Source: a virus
Direction: 5' to 3' (one strand)
Length of the DNA: 64,000 nucleotides
IMG/VR virus record: IMGVR_UViG_3300030202_003189
Span: 22,739-86,738 of that record
The notes under the pieces are model-generated. The model did not search any database. It was not told the DNA's origin and saw only the letters and a program-made list of their open reading frames with translations. Of the stretch, positions 1 through 7,533 are shown in pieces (within the stretch, counting starts at the first letter, position 1; the number at the start of each line of letters is the position of its first letter). A program made the position numbers and the translations under genes.

Positions 1-1
1 G

Positions 2-481
2 ATGGATAACTGGTGGGGTAATGACTGGGGTAAAGTTGCTGATGATGGAGGAGGAAATAAAGGACATAAAGGAAAAGACTATAAAAAAATTGACCATGCT
101 AGAGGTAAGTTTGATGGGAGAGCATCTAAAGTTATAGGTGTTGACTCTGATATCGAAGACCAACGTTTTGAAAAAAACATGAAAGAAGGTTATAGGAAAT
201 ACGGTTGTAAGTTCTTACAAAGTCGTAAATCACTTAATGAGGACAAACTTACTCATTTGTACGAAACAAATAGAGATATTAAAAAACAAAATATCCTGTC
301 AAAGAAACTTAGATTTATAGAGTCTGCAATAAGACATAGTAAATGTGGAACAATCATAAGAGAACAAAAAGAAACAACTCCTAACACTAGAAACGATTAT
401 AGAAGAATAAGAAAGTTAATATATGAAAATATGGATTGGGACGCTGTAAGAAGAAATAACAATAGAAGGATAAGAAAATAA
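2..481 (+). CDS. hypothetical protein with YGCKFL module (possibly 5'-truncated)
   Basis: I do not recognise a family. The frame is open to the window edge, so the first Met at position 2 may be internal. The protein (159 aa as seen) is very basic and polar, with a Gly/Lys/Asp-rich N-terminus and an Arg-rich tail. Residues around 66-75 carry YRKYGCKFLQ, followed about 40 residues later by HSKCG; the gene at 6556 has the same pattern (YGCKFL ... EKCG), so the two share a module. The segment IIREQKETT near residue 120 resembles the (I/L)xE cleavage signature seen in other proteins of the window. The next gene starts 5 nt downstream, so the two are probably co-transcribed. Confidence 0.7.
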   Translation: MDNWWGNDWGKVADDGGGNKGHKGKDYKKIDHARGKFDGRASKVIGVDSDIEDQRFEKNMKEGYRKYGCKFLQSRKSLNEDKLTHLYETNRDIKKQNILSKKLRFIESAIRHSKCGTIIREQKETTPNTRNDYRRIRKLIYENMDWDAVRRNNNRRIRK

Positions 482-486
482 AAAAA

Positions 487-1407
487 ATGGGAAAAATTTA
501 TAACAATCCGATGAGTCGATTAAATGAGGCTAGAAATCATTATAAAGGACTATTAAATGAAGCACCTGGTTTTCCTGGTATGTGTTGTGATGGTGGACCT
601 GATTGTATACCAGTTACTTTTTCTAGTGCTAATGACGATTGTAGTACTTTAATGATGGATGACTGTGGTCATGCAGATTGTATGGGTGATGTAGGACCAA
701 GTGGTCCACTTGGATTAGATGATTTAGATTTAGAAATAGATGATAATGATAATGAACTAGGTACTTCTGCGGTTTCTTGTGATTTTTGCGATAATGGATT
801 TCCTGTTAGTCAAATGTTTCCAGGACCTAATTGTCCTCCAAACATGATTCCTAGTGGTACTGGTGACCCTTGTGATGGAATAACACCAACTAGTGACCCA
901 TGTGCTTTCCCAGATATTTCTGGTCCTTGCGCAACACAAGCAAATTTAGCAAGTCAGTTTGTTAGTGGGGATCCTACTCAATTTTTAAGTAATATGCTTA
1001 GTTGGTATACAAACCCACCAAACCCGATGAATTACCCATATCATAGAGGTTGTAATTTCCTTGAAGTTGTAAGACAAAAACATTTAGGACATCTATCAAC
1101 TGGAATAGTAATTAATACTAATAACCCTGCACCTGGGGTACCGATGGGTCCTGCTTGGATAGCACAAAAAACAGCTAAGGTAGCTTATTTAGATTGTGTT
1201 TTATCGGCGTTAAATGCTGATAACTGTTGTGGTAGTCCTAGTAACCCTAATGGAGGTTCAACTGGAACGGGAACTCCAGACCAACCAATGGTATCCGCGA
1301 TGATGGTGGGCAGTGGTAGAGATAAAAAATCAGCTACAGGTTCACCTTCAATGTCTTCAGTTGGAGGTACAAAAAGAGGAACAGAAAGAAAAGGAATGAG
1401 AAAATAG
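487..1407 (+). CDS. Cys-rich putative internal head protein with N-terminal targeting peptide
   Basis: Function unknown; 306 aa. The N-terminus is basic and helical and ends in KGLLNEAPG, with E25 a likely prohead-protease site by analogy with T4 internal proteins. The mature part is acidic and rich in Cys, Gly, Pro and Asn. Near residues 180-250 it has a two-part signature: RGCNFLEVVRQK, then GPAWIAQKTAKVAYLDC and a CC pair. The same arrangement recurs in proteins at 7546, 8628, 42704, 45639 and 46852, so I infer a paralogous family of cysteine-stapled helical hairpins. The tail is low-complexity Gly/Ser/Lys. A strong terminator follows directly. Virion location is inference. Confidence 0.75.
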   Translation: MGKIYNNPMSRLNEARNHYKGLLNEAPGFPGMCCDGGPDCIPVTFSSANDDCSTLMMDDCGHADCMGDVGPSGPLGLDDLDLEIDDNDNELGTSAVSCDFCDNGFPVSQMFPGPNCPPNMIPSGTGDPCDGITPTSDPCAFPDISGPCATQANLASQFVSGDPTQFLSNMLSWYTNPPNPMNYPYHRGCNFLEVVRQKHLGHLSTGIVINTNNPAPGVPMGPAWIAQKTAKVAYLDCVLSALNADNCCGSPSNPNGGSTGTGTPDQPMVSAMMVGSGRDKKSATGSPSMSSVGGTKRGTERKGMRK

Positions 1408-1430
1408 TCTCTATTCAAATATTATAATTA

Positions 1431-1455
1431 AAGACCTCTATCGAGGTCTTTTTTA
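1431..1455 (+). terminator. rho-independent terminator
   Basis: A perfect 8-bp stem (AAGACCTC/GAGGTCTT) with a 4-nt loop is followed by a T run. It lies 23 nt after the stop at 1407 and, in the other direction, just after the end of the small minus-strand gene at 1460-1606, so it may serve both. Confidence 0.85.
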
Positions 1456-1459
1456 TTAA

Positions 1460-1606
1460 CTAAGAGTTAGTTTTACTAATACGGTCGTCAAATCGTTTTT
1501 TCCAAACGGATTGTTCAACCGGACTTAATCCTTCATACCAATTTGGAAAGTCACCACCTTTTATCGTCATATATTTCTCCCACACTCTATTTTTAATTTT
1601 TTCCAT
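1460..1606 (-). CDS. small hypothetical protein (48 aa)
   Basis: An intact 48-residue frame on the minus strand, too short for most gene-callers, begins MEKIKNRVWEKYM and ends SKTNS. It has a protein-like composition with several Trp, Tyr and Phe residues (VWEKYM, FPNWYEGL, SVWKKRF) and neither a signal peptide nor a membrane segment. It fills the otherwise empty space between the terminator at 1431-1455 and the promoter of the next gene, which supports its reality. Its length and Trp-rich pattern resemble small phage proteins that bind host factors, but nothing specific can be assigned. Confidence 0.55.
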   Translation of the reverse strand: MEKIKNRVWEKYMTIKGGDFPNWYEGLSPVEQSVWKKRFDDRISKTNS

Positions 1607-1656
1607 AATTTTTTTTTATTAAATTTAAGTATATTATCTTATTAAGACAATGTTTA

Positions 1657-1664
1657 TATTTATA
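1657..1664 (+). promoter_or_regulatory. late-type promoter TATTTATA, 4 nt before ATG
   Basis: TATTTATA followed by GTAT and then the start codon of the gene at 1669. The same octamer plus 4-nt spacing recurs before many genes of this window, which makes it a promoter -10 element rather than chance AT richness. Transcripts would begin at or near the ATG. Confidence 0.7.
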
Positions 1665-1668
1665 GTAT

Positions 1669-2595
1669 ATGAAAAAATTTGTTACATTGAACGAAGAGGT
1701 GAGTAGAGTGAAAGTCCTAATGGGTCTTTTTGAAGAAGAGGTTATTTCAGTTTCTAGAGAAACGGAAGAACGTTTAGTAGAGTTGTTTAGAAGAATAGCA
1801 CCTAAATACGCCAGATATCTTACAATTCTTAATTTCTTTGACCCTTATAGTTTAGGTACAATCTCTGAAGTAATCTTAACCAAATTATTACGGGATGAAG
1901 GGGTAGACGCGGAAAATGTTGGGGGTAGTCAAGGAGTTACCGATATAAAATTAGGTGATTCTAATATTAGTCTTAAAACAACTAAAGCTGGTACAACGAT
2001 AGGACTAGGTTCTGACAGTGCTAATGTTAGTGGACAAGATATTAGAGATGTTGCAGAATTTATGAATTCTTCTGATTTTGAACAATTATTTATCGAGAGT
2101 GGTTTAACCTTAGGAGAAATATTAAGTACTCAGTTACAAACACAAGGTTCTACACCAGAGATAATGAGTAAAACTATGGATGGGTTAGAAAAAAGAATCG
2201 AGTCTATTATAAACAAAATTTCCGGAGAAAATAACGATGAAGAGTTTGTTTGGATTGAAAAGGTTTATGACGATGATTATTTAGCACAAATTATAATTCA
2301 TGTTTCTAGTTACGATAGAGATAAAGTAAGAAATGAATTTTATAGTATGATTCCTTATACCACAGGTAAGTCATGGGGATTACAAGATGAAAATGGTGTT
2401 AAAATGATACAAGCAGATTCTACAGCAAAAAAATTAAACATAAAACCAGCCTTTATTTACAAGACCACAACAGAGGATAAAAATATCCCTATCGATATCC
2501 CAGTTAAAGATATGAAAATTAACGACCCAAAGGATTATATAAGTGAAAAGATGTTTGATGCTTTAGATGCAATGTATCGAGAGTTATTTAACTAA
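1669..2595 (+). CDS. putative packaged nuclease-like protein with capsid-targeting leader
   Basis: 308 aa. The N-terminus (NEEVSRVKVLMGLFEEE) belongs to the recurrent leader type of this phage, with a cleavage-like Glu near residues 22-24. Residues about 66-105 hold an EVxLTxLL helix, then a glycine-rich stretch with TDIKLGDSNISLKTTK. This Glu-helix, Asp, (S/L)xK layout resembles the core of PD-(D/E)xK restriction-type endonucleases, though the exact catalytic triad cannot be confirmed by eye. The C-terminal half is mixed alpha/beta with no motif I know. A packaged nuclease would make sense for early attack on host DNA, but this is inference. It is expressed from its own TATTTATA promoter and converges with 2588-2788, overlapping by 8 nt. 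Confidence 0.6.
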   Translation: MKKFVTLNEEVSRVKVLMGLFEEEVISVSRETEERLVELFRRIAPKYARYLTILNFFDPYSLGTISEVILTKLLRDEGVDAENVGGSQGVTDIKLGDSNISLKTTKAGTTIGLGSDSANVSGQDIRDVAEFMNSSDFEQLFIESGLTLGEILSTQLQTQGSTPEIMSKTMDGLEKRIESIINKISGENNDEEFVWIEKVYDDDYLAQIIIHVSSYDRDKVRNEFYSMIPYTTGKSWGLQDENGVKMIQADSTAKKLNIKPAFIYKTTTEDKNIPIDIPVKDMKINDPKDYISEKMFDALDAMYRELFN

Positions 2596-2788
2596 ACAAA
2601 GATCTAAAAAAGGCAATAATAAACCATACTATACCTAAAGGCCAAAGTATAACACATAATATTCTTTGTGAGTTATCCCACATAATATCACGTTCAAAGT
2701 TAGGGAAATTAATACGTCCAAGAAAACTAATTAAAAGGTCAACCAAAAAAGTGAAAACTACACCAATAAAAAAATAAGTTAATATCAT
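2588..2788 (-). CDS. small two-TM membrane protein
   Basis: 66 aa with two hydrophobic helices: residues about 3-22 (FFIGVVFTFLVDLLISFL) and about 43-64 (ILCVILWPLGIVWFIIAFF), separated by a short polar loop. It lies 12 nt downstream of the gene at 2801-3895 on the same strand and probably shares its transcript. The length and topology fit many phage inner-membrane proteins (holin, superinfection exclusion or accessory), and nothing distinguishes between them. Confidence 0.6.
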   Translation of the reverse strand: MILTYFFIGVVFTFLVDLLISFLGRINFPNFERDIMWDNSQRILCVILWPLGIVWFIIAFFRSLFS

Positions 2789-2800
2789 ATATTAAGTATA

Positions 2801-3895
2801 CTAATAAATTTCCCCTTCACCAAACAAATCCTCTAGATATTCATTGTAACTATCTACAATTTCTTCATTCCCTTCATCTGGCCAATCCGGTTCTCCCGGA
2901 GTTAAATAACCTTTATGTGCTCTGATCAGGTCAAACGCTGTTGATTGTCCAGGGTCTTCCCCATCTTTGGTTGCTTGCCACAATATGGTTGACATTAAAT
3001 CGGTAACATCGTAAAAGGTTATTTTTGTGGAGTTCTCATTCTTAGGATCAACCTTACTTTCACCGACAGGTTTACCAATCAAACCTTCTAAAGCATCACG
3101 ATACATTTTTCGGTACTCATTCTCATAAACCCAATTATAACTATCACTGTATACCCACTCAACTTCGTTTAGGATATCTGATAATTTATCCGAACTATCT
3201 AATAAAACAGTAAAATTATATTTCCTACTTTCCAAATCCTGAGAAGGGTCTAAAAACCTATTAAGTCTATCTGGAGTTAAGAAAAAACTTCTATCCCCTA
3301 TTTTATCCGAGTCTACCCATGGATCAAACTCTTCTCTAAAAGTATCTATTTCTTCATTCATATGATGTTTACCAACATACCTTACCAAACCAATAAAATT
3401 TTCTTCAGTCATCATGTCAACCAAATCCTCAGCATTTAGCTTTATAAAATTTAGTTCCATAGGCATTGCATCTGGGTCAAATACTATTTCCGCTATATCT
3501 TCAGAGTCACCAACAAAAAGCTCAGTTTGTTCATTTCCAACAATTCCTAAGATTATCCTATCACCTTTCCTTGATAGTTCTATATTTTCCCACATAGGAA
3601 AAATCCAAGTCATAAATAAATCCATGTCTTCTTTTGAATATGTTGGTTTCCCTATTTGTAAAGCCTTGATTAAAAACATACCTCCGTGATAAACACGTTC
3701 TTGTAAATGTTCAAGAAATTCTAAACCTCTTCCTCTGTCATCAATGAAATGATAAAGTGATGCTATATCATAACCAAATAATTTAATTATTTCTTGGGCT
3801 TCACCATCTCTATACTCATCTTCGTAGAATAAGACATCAGTAATTTTATCAATAGACTTCCCCTCGTTTAATATTTTCTTAATTAGATACTTCAT
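2801..3895 (-). CDS. hypothetical acidic protein with capsid-targeting leader
   Basis: 364 aa, no family recognised. The leader MKYLIKKILNEGKS has the basic/hydrophobic pattern ending in ILNE (E11) shared with other putative head-packaged proteins. The body is acidic, rich in Asp, Glu, Tyr and Trp, and predicted to be largely helical, with no membrane segment. The Asp/Glu/Tyr/Trp-rich style resembles the products of 5579-6523 and of the giant gene at 19826. A TATAAATA element (reverse of TATTTATA) lies exactly 4 nt upstream of the ATG, so transcription should be late and leaderless. Confidence 0.75.
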   Translation of the reverse strand: MKYLIKKILNEGKSIDKITDVLFYEDEYRDGEAQEIIKLFGYDIASLYHFIDDRGRGLEFLEHLQERVYHGGMFLIKALQIGKPTYSKEDMDLFMTWIFPMWENIELSRKGDRIILGIVGNEQTELFVGDSEDIAEIVFDPDAMPMELNFIKLNAEDLVDMMTEENFIGLVRYVGKHHMNEEIDTFREEFDPWVDSDKIGDRSFFLTPDRLNRFLDPSQDLESRKYNFTVLLDSSDKLSDILNEVEWVYSDSYNWVYENEYRKMYRDALEGLIGKPVGESKVDPKNENSTKITFYDVTDLMSTILWQATKDGEDPGQSTAFDLIRAHKGYLTPGEPDWPDEGNEEIVDSYNEYLEDLFGEGEIY

Positions 3896-3899
3896 TTAA

Positions 3900-3907
3900 T
3901 ATAAATA
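3900..3907 (-). promoter_or_regulatory. late-type promoter for 3895 gene
   Basis: Minus-strand TATTTATA, spacer TTAA, then ATG at 3895. The octamer and 4-nt spacing match those before 1669, 7546 and others. Confidence 0.65.
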
Positions 3908-4024
3908 TCACATAAAACACAAGTTTTTTATTAACATTTTGGCCTTTTCCAAATCTCCGGCGTATATATATAATGCACAGGGGGAAAGGGGGTTAGAATA
4001 AAGAAAAAAAAGAGCGTTAATTAT

Positions 4025-4047
4025 ACACCTGTTGAGGGTGTTTTTTA
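4025..4047 (+). terminator. weak terminator-like hairpin in the 3908-4092 intergenic region
   Basis: ACACC/GGGTGT stem with T-rich 3' flank. It lies in a 185-nt gap that also holds a G-rich run (about 3980-3995, GGGGGAAAGGGGG). No open frame of note was found here. The hairpin does not obviously follow a plus-strand gene, so it could be an attenuator or a remnant of a lost gene. Confidence 0.45.
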
Positions 4048-4092
4048 TTTTGTACCCATACACTTTTCTCATAAAATCCCTATATTCTTATT

Positions 4093-4470
4093 ATGTTCAA
4101 AACAGAGTCTAAAATATTAAAATGGATGGGTAACAAGTACATCAACGAGATTGTTACCAAAGACCTTAACAAATTTCTTCAAGAGCTTGAGGAAGCACAG
4201 AATTCAATTTCAGTAAAACAAACTAAATCATTCGCAACTATCGACAAAGTAAAACTTGAGTCCAATGAGGAAGAACATTATTTAATTTTACGAGGTAATA
4301 AAGATCACAAAAGTAAACTTAAAGAAGTTGTGGAGATAATTGTTGCTCACTTAGAAAATGAGTTCAAGATACACACAAAATTTAATCTAAATGAAGTAAG
4401 ATATGGTGGAAGAGGAGCTGCGGGTTGGGAACTTCATCGAGAATTTTCACTTTTACTTAAAGTAATCTAA
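4093..4470 (+). CDS. hypothetical protein (125 aa)
   Basis: Unrecognised. It is a compact alpha/beta-looking protein: an N-terminal helix (SKILKWMGNKYINEIV), a Gln/Lys-rich middle, a strand pair and a final segment with GGRGAAGWELHREFSLLLKVI-like features (positions 105-125). It has no leader of the head-packaging type and no membrane segment. No clear TATTTATA lies before it; the upstream sequence is TATATTCTTATT. It precedes the PAP2 gene, which has its own promoter. Confidence 0.65.
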   Translation: MFKTESKILKWMGNKYINEIVTKDLNKFLQELEEAQNSISVKQTKSFATIDKVKLESNEEEHYLILRGNKDHKSKLKEVVEIIVAHLENEFKIHTKFNLNEVRYGGRGAAGWELHREFSLLLKVI

Positions 4471-4473
4471 TCA

Positions 4474-4481
4474 TATTTATT
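4474..4481 (+). promoter_or_regulatory. late-type promoter TATTTATT for 4487 gene
   Basis: TATTTATT followed by 5 nt and ATG at 4487; one mismatch from the consensus octamer and within 1 nt of the usual spacing. Confidence 0.55.
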
Positions 4482-4486
4482 ATAGT

Positions 4487-5227
4487 ATGGATGATTTAAT
4501 TAACAAAATAGTGGAGGAAACGATAGATAGTATGGTTTATAGGGAAAAACCTAAAAAGAAACATATTAAACGAATGGATAAGGATTTAGGTCCTCTAAAA
4601 GGTTTCCCAATAGAAAAATTTAAGAATGTATTCCCACCAAGTAACGAATCTAATGAGACTGAGGAAGAACTTAAAAAATTAGATGGTATTTTAATCGATG
4701 ATAAATTTGTCGATAGTGCTGATGACATAGACAATCACTTCAAAAATTATTTGGAGTCAAAAGACTTAGAATTTCCTTTGGAAAAAATTAAGAAGTATAT
4801 GCCAGGGGTTAGGTCAATAATTTTACAATTAAAATATCACTATAACCGTCCACGTCCAGGACAAATTGCACAAGCAAAAGGAATGGATAAGTTTGACCCT
4901 GAATCATTAAAATCTGCGTCAACACCATCATACCCATCAGGACATGCAACGCAAGGTAGATTTATTGGTAAACTTTTAGGTGATATATATCCAGAACATA
5001 AAGAACAATTAATAAAAATAGGTGATGATATAGCCTATAGTAGAAATATGGCAAAGGTACATTATCCAAGCGATACTAAATTTGGTAAAAAATTAGGTGA
5101 TGAATTGTATGATTATATTTCTCCAGATAAAGGTAGGGTTAAAGAGGTTAAAAATAGATACGGTGTTGAATTAGACGAAATGTTTAATACAATATGTAAA
5201 ATAATAGATGAAAGACAAAAAATATAA
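4487..5227 (+). CDS. soluble PAP2-family acid phosphatase-like protein
   Basis: 246 aa. All three PAP2 (phosphatidic acid phosphatase type 2 / vanadium haloperoxidase) motifs are visible: KxxxxxxRP as KYHYNRPRP near residue 115, PSGH near 150 (PSYPSGHATQG), and SRxxxxxHxxxD as SRNMAKVHYPSD near 185. The catalytic His residues and Arg pairs are therefore intact. There are no transmembrane helices, unlike lipid phosphatases, so it resembles soluble bacterial class A acid phosphatases. The N-terminus (DDLINKIVEETID) has a possible (I/V)xEE processing site, so the enzyme may be packaged in the head. The substrate is unknown (phosphomonoester, nucleotide or lipid head group). It is followed 2 nt later by a small basic gene. 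Confidence 0.8.
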   Translation: MDDLINKIVEETIDSMVYREKPKKKHIKRMDKDLGPLKGFPIEKFKNVFPPSNESNETEEELKKLDGILIDDKFVDSADDIDNHFKNYLESKDLEFPLEKIKKYMPGVRSIILQLKYHYNRPRPGQIAQAKGMDKFDPESLKSASTPSYPSGHATQGRFIGKLLGDIYPEHKEQLIKIGDDIAYSRNMAKVHYPSDTKFGKKLGDELYDYISPDKGRVKEVKNRYGVELDEMFNTICKIIDERQKI

Positions 5228-5229
5228 TT

Positions 5230-5388
5230 ATGGGGTGTGGATGTAAAAAGAAAGCTCAACAAAGAAAAGATAAAATAAGAGAGGAGAATCAAAATCCTGA
5301 ACTAAGGAGACGTAGAGAAGAGCAGTTGGTAAAACTTAGGGAAAGTGTTAAATCTAAACTCAACAACTTTAAGAGATTAAGTAGATAA
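5230..5388 (+). CDS. small basic Cys-containing protein (52 aa)
   Basis: An intact 52-codon frame starting 2 nt after the PAP2 stop. It begins MGCGCKKKAQQRKDK and continues as a strongly charged helix (REENQNPELRRRREEQLVK) to a Lys/Arg-rich end. The MGCGCKKK opening is found in many small structural proteins of T4-like marine phages, as I remember it; no function is known. Tight spacing suggests translation coupled to the upstream gene. Confidence 0.6.
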   Translation: MGCGCKKKAQQRKDKIREENQNPELRRRREEQLVKLRESVKSKLNNFKRLSR

Positions 5389-5414
5389 AATTTTTTTAAT
5401 TACTTTATTTTTAT

Positions 5415-5422
5415 TATCTTTG
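5415..5422 (+). promoter_or_regulatory. Bacteroidota-type -7 element (TATCTTTG)
   Basis: TATCTTTG matches the TAnnTTTG -7 consensus of the Bacteroidota primary sigma factor and lies 4 nt before the ATG at 5427. The -33 TTTG is not clear; only T-rich sequence lies at that distance. It differs from the TATTTATA class, so the gene may be read by the host polymerase early in infection. Confidence 0.5.
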
Positions 5423-5426
5423 TAGT

Positions 5427-5582
5427 ATGAAAAATAAAACTACAAAAATTGTTTCTATAGGGTGGAAAGAACACGACAGATTCGTCGCAATGGGTAAACT
5501 AATTCAACAAAAGAAAGCTAAAAAATTATATTATTCTTGTGATAAGTTTTATTACGAAGTAGAAAGAGGTAATAAAGTTTAA
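5427..5582 (+). CDS. small hypothetical protein (51 aa), possibly early
   Basis: An intact 51-residue frame: starts MKNKTTKIVSIGWKEHDR, ends YEVERGNKV. Basic, with a central Lys-rich helix (KLIQQKKAKKLYYSC). It converges with the minus-strand gene ending at 5579, overlapping by 4 nt. Its promoter looks host-like (TATCTTTG), unlike its neighbours, which fits an early host-interaction protein; that role is inference only. Confidence 0.6.
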   Translation: MKNKTTKIVSIGWKEHDRFVAMGKLIQQKKAKKLYYSCDKFYYEVERGNKV

Positions 5583-6523
5583 TGTACTTTAACCTCAACT
5601 TCACAGAATTGATTGAAGTAATCACCAAATATCCTATCATTATCCCCCCATATCTCTTCTATAATATCAAATTCAGACGAATCATAAGACCTATAACTCT
5701 GTAATGGATAATCTTTCCTCCAAAATAAGTCACTACCTATTTCTAATCCCTCCCACAACATAGGGGACCGTTTACTAGAAGGACGAAACTCCACAAAAAT
5801 ATTCCAACAAGAGTACCCATGTTCTCCGTAAGACTCGGATTCATCCATTAAGAAATCATACCCAACTGGCATTATTCGATATTCAAAGTCAGTAATACGG
5901 TCTGAACCAGAACCATCATGAAACATATGTCCCCATTGTTGACCATCATCATAAGCTTGAGTTCCTTTAATGCCTCCTTCCCATTCTATTCTTAAAATAG
6001 GATAAATAATATCTAGAACATTATTAAAAGGAGTATCCATATTTTCCATTTCAATACCAACAAACTTTAATATCGTCCAATCAGCATCGCCAACCTTATC
6101 CCATTGTTTGAAAAGGACTTTTTTCATTTCAGGAGTAATCCACTTTTCAGAGTTGGGAATATCCCCTAAACGAAGTTCTTGATGGGTACCAGCTTCGCTA
6201 ATCAAATTTTCATTACCAATATCTTTAATAAATTCTATTATCTCTGTGTATGAATCTGAATTTCTTAGTTCTTCGAACCCACCGACATTTACCATAAGTT
6301 CATGTTGTTGAGAGGGAAATTTTGAAACTAGTTTATCTAAATATTCTATTTGTTCCGGGGTTGCTTTCCTCGCAAAATTTCGTACATCGTCTAACTCTAT
6401 TTCTCCTAAGAAATGAACCAGAGTATAGAGAGAATTATCCAATTTTGTGGGTAAATCACGTGTTATGACATTACCGAAGTAACCTTCATGTTCCATAAGT
6501 AATTCTAGTATCCGTTTTTTCAT
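5579..6523 (-). CDS. hypothetical protein with capsid-targeting leader
   Basis: 314 aa from the ATG at 6523. A GTG one codon upstream is possible, but the ATG keeps the 4-nt spacing to the TATTTATT element. The leader KKRILELLMEHEG is short, basic and hydrophobic with a cleavage-like LLME. The body is acidic, aromatic-rich (Trp, Tyr, Phe) and without membrane segments or motifs I know. The Glu/Asp/Trp-rich style resembles 2801-3895. Virion location is inferred from leader and promoter class. Confidence 0.72.
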   Translation of the reverse strand: MKKRILELLMEHEGYFGNVITRDLPTKLDNSLYTLVHFLGEIELDDVRNFARKATPEQIEYLDKLVSKFPSQQHELMVNVGGFEELRNSDSYTEIIEFIKDIGNENLISEAGTHQELRLGDIPNSEKWITPEMKKVLFKQWDKVGDADWTILKFVGIEMENMDTPFNNVLDIIYPILRIEWEGGIKGTQAYDDGQQWGHMFHDGSGSDRITDFEYRIMPVGYDFLMDESESYGEHGYSCWNIFVEFRPSSKRSPMLWEGLEIGSDLFWRKDYPLQSYRSYDSSEFDIIEEIWGDNDRIFGDYFNQFCEVEVKVH

Positions 6524-6527
6524 CACT

Positions 6528-6535
6528 AATAAATA
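6528..6535 (-). promoter_or_regulatory. late-type promoter, minus arm of a divergent pair
   Basis: Minus-strand TATTTATT, spacer AGTG, ATG at 6523. It lies only 8 nt from the plus-strand element at 6544-6551; the two start codons are separated by 32 nt. Confidence 0.6.
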
Positions 6536-6543
6536 TCTCTAGG

Positions 6544-6551
6544 TATTTATA
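6544..6551 (+). promoter_or_regulatory. late-type promoter, plus arm of a divergent pair
   Basis: TATTTATA, spacer TGTG, ATG at 6556. With the minus-strand element at 6528-6535 it forms a near-symmetric divergent promoter in which both mRNAs would start at or near their start codons. Confidence 0.65.
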
Positions 6552-6555
6552 TGTG

Positions 6556-7515
6556 ATGAAACTAATGAACATTTATAAGGAACTAATTAAGGAGGAAACT
6601 GAAAAGGTAAAAGAAAAACCCGTATCCGATACCATAGATAAAGATATAGAAGTAAAAGAACCTAAAGAAAAAAAATTAGGAGAACCTATAACTAATGAAT
6701 GGAGAAAAATGATAGACAAAGGTTTAAGTAGTTATGGTTGTAAATTTTTATTTAGTATTGCGAATAAACTAAAAGATAAATCAAGAAAAGGTAGTAGAGA
6801 AGAGGTAAGATACCAAGAAACAAGATTAAAATATTTAACTTCCCTTCCTAGTTTTGAAAAATGTGGAGAGGAGAGAACTCAGGTAGTAAAACCTAAAGAG
6901 AAAAAACCTTCAGTTCAACAAAAACCAGAACCAACCCAACAAAAACCAACTTTAACAACTACTCAAACTCAAGAACCAGAGTTAACAACTACACAAACTC
7001 AAGAACCTACAGAAGTTAGTGTTGAAACCACCTATGATAACCCTAAGGTGGTACCGTTTCCTCTTTATGGGTCAGAAAGTGAGATAACTGACATAGAAAA
7101 TTTACAAACTGATGAATTTATAGATGACCTTGTTATTAACTTAGATTCGCAGATAATAAATCAAAAACCGGAAGTTCAAGAAAAATTAAAAGAATATAAT
7201 TTAGACGCAGAGAAAATGTCTAAGTTAATACCTTTAACTAAAGAAACTAGAGATTTTATGATGAAGTTGGATATGGAAGGGTTAAAATTACCTCATTTGA
7301 TGGTATTATATGATAACATTCCTGAATTTTATGAAGCAATAAGAAATAACCTTGAAGTTGATGTAAGTAAGTTATCTCCAGTAACGAAAGTTATGAATTA
7401 TAATGAGTTTTGGGAATGGACAAGAAAACTCTGGGATAAGACCTCAGATTATTTAATAACTAAAGTATCTGGGACAATTCCAGAACTTGGAGAAGAGTTT
7501 ACGGTTTTACCTTAA
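6556..7515 (+). CDS. hypothetical protein with YGCKFL module and TQ/P-rich linker
   Basis: 319 aa from the ATG at 6556, chosen over a GTG at 6553 because it keeps the 4-nt promoter spacing. The leader KLMNIYKELIKEETEK is of the head-packaging type. Residues about 50-95 repeat the module of the first gene in the window (SSYGCKFLFSIANKL ... FEKCG). Then comes a linker of Thr/Gln/Pro/Glu with a direct repeat (TTTQTQEPE, TTTQTQEPT), followed by an acidic helical domain of about 170 residues ending PELGEEFTVLP. No enzyme motif is visible. The shared module suggests a recurring structural or binding unit in this phage. Confidence 0.72.
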   Translation: MKLMNIYKELIKEETEKVKEKPVSDTIDKDIEVKEPKEKKLGEPITNEWRKMIDKGLSSYGCKFLFSIANKLKDKSRKGSREEVRYQETRLKYLTSLPSFEKCGEERTQVVKPKEKKPSVQQKPEPTQQKPTLTTTQTQEPELTTTQTQEPTEVSVETTYDNPKVVPFPLYGSESEITDIENLQTDEFIDDLVINLDSQIINQKPEVQEKLKEYNLDAEKMSKLIPLTKETRDFMMKLDMEGLKLPHLMVLYDNIPEFYEAIRNNLEVDVSKLSPVTKVMNYNEFWEWTRKLWDKTSDYLITKVSGTIPELGEEFTVLP

Positions 7516-7533
7516 ACTTTACGAAAACAATGA

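Noticed and set aside
3414-3689. Plus-strand 91-codon frame opposite 2801-3895
   Set aside because: Lies wholly antisense to a better-supported gene with a leader and promoter.
6553-6555. GTG start for the gene at 6556
   Set aside because: ATG at 6556 keeps the exact 4-nt spacing to TATTTATA seen elsewhere.
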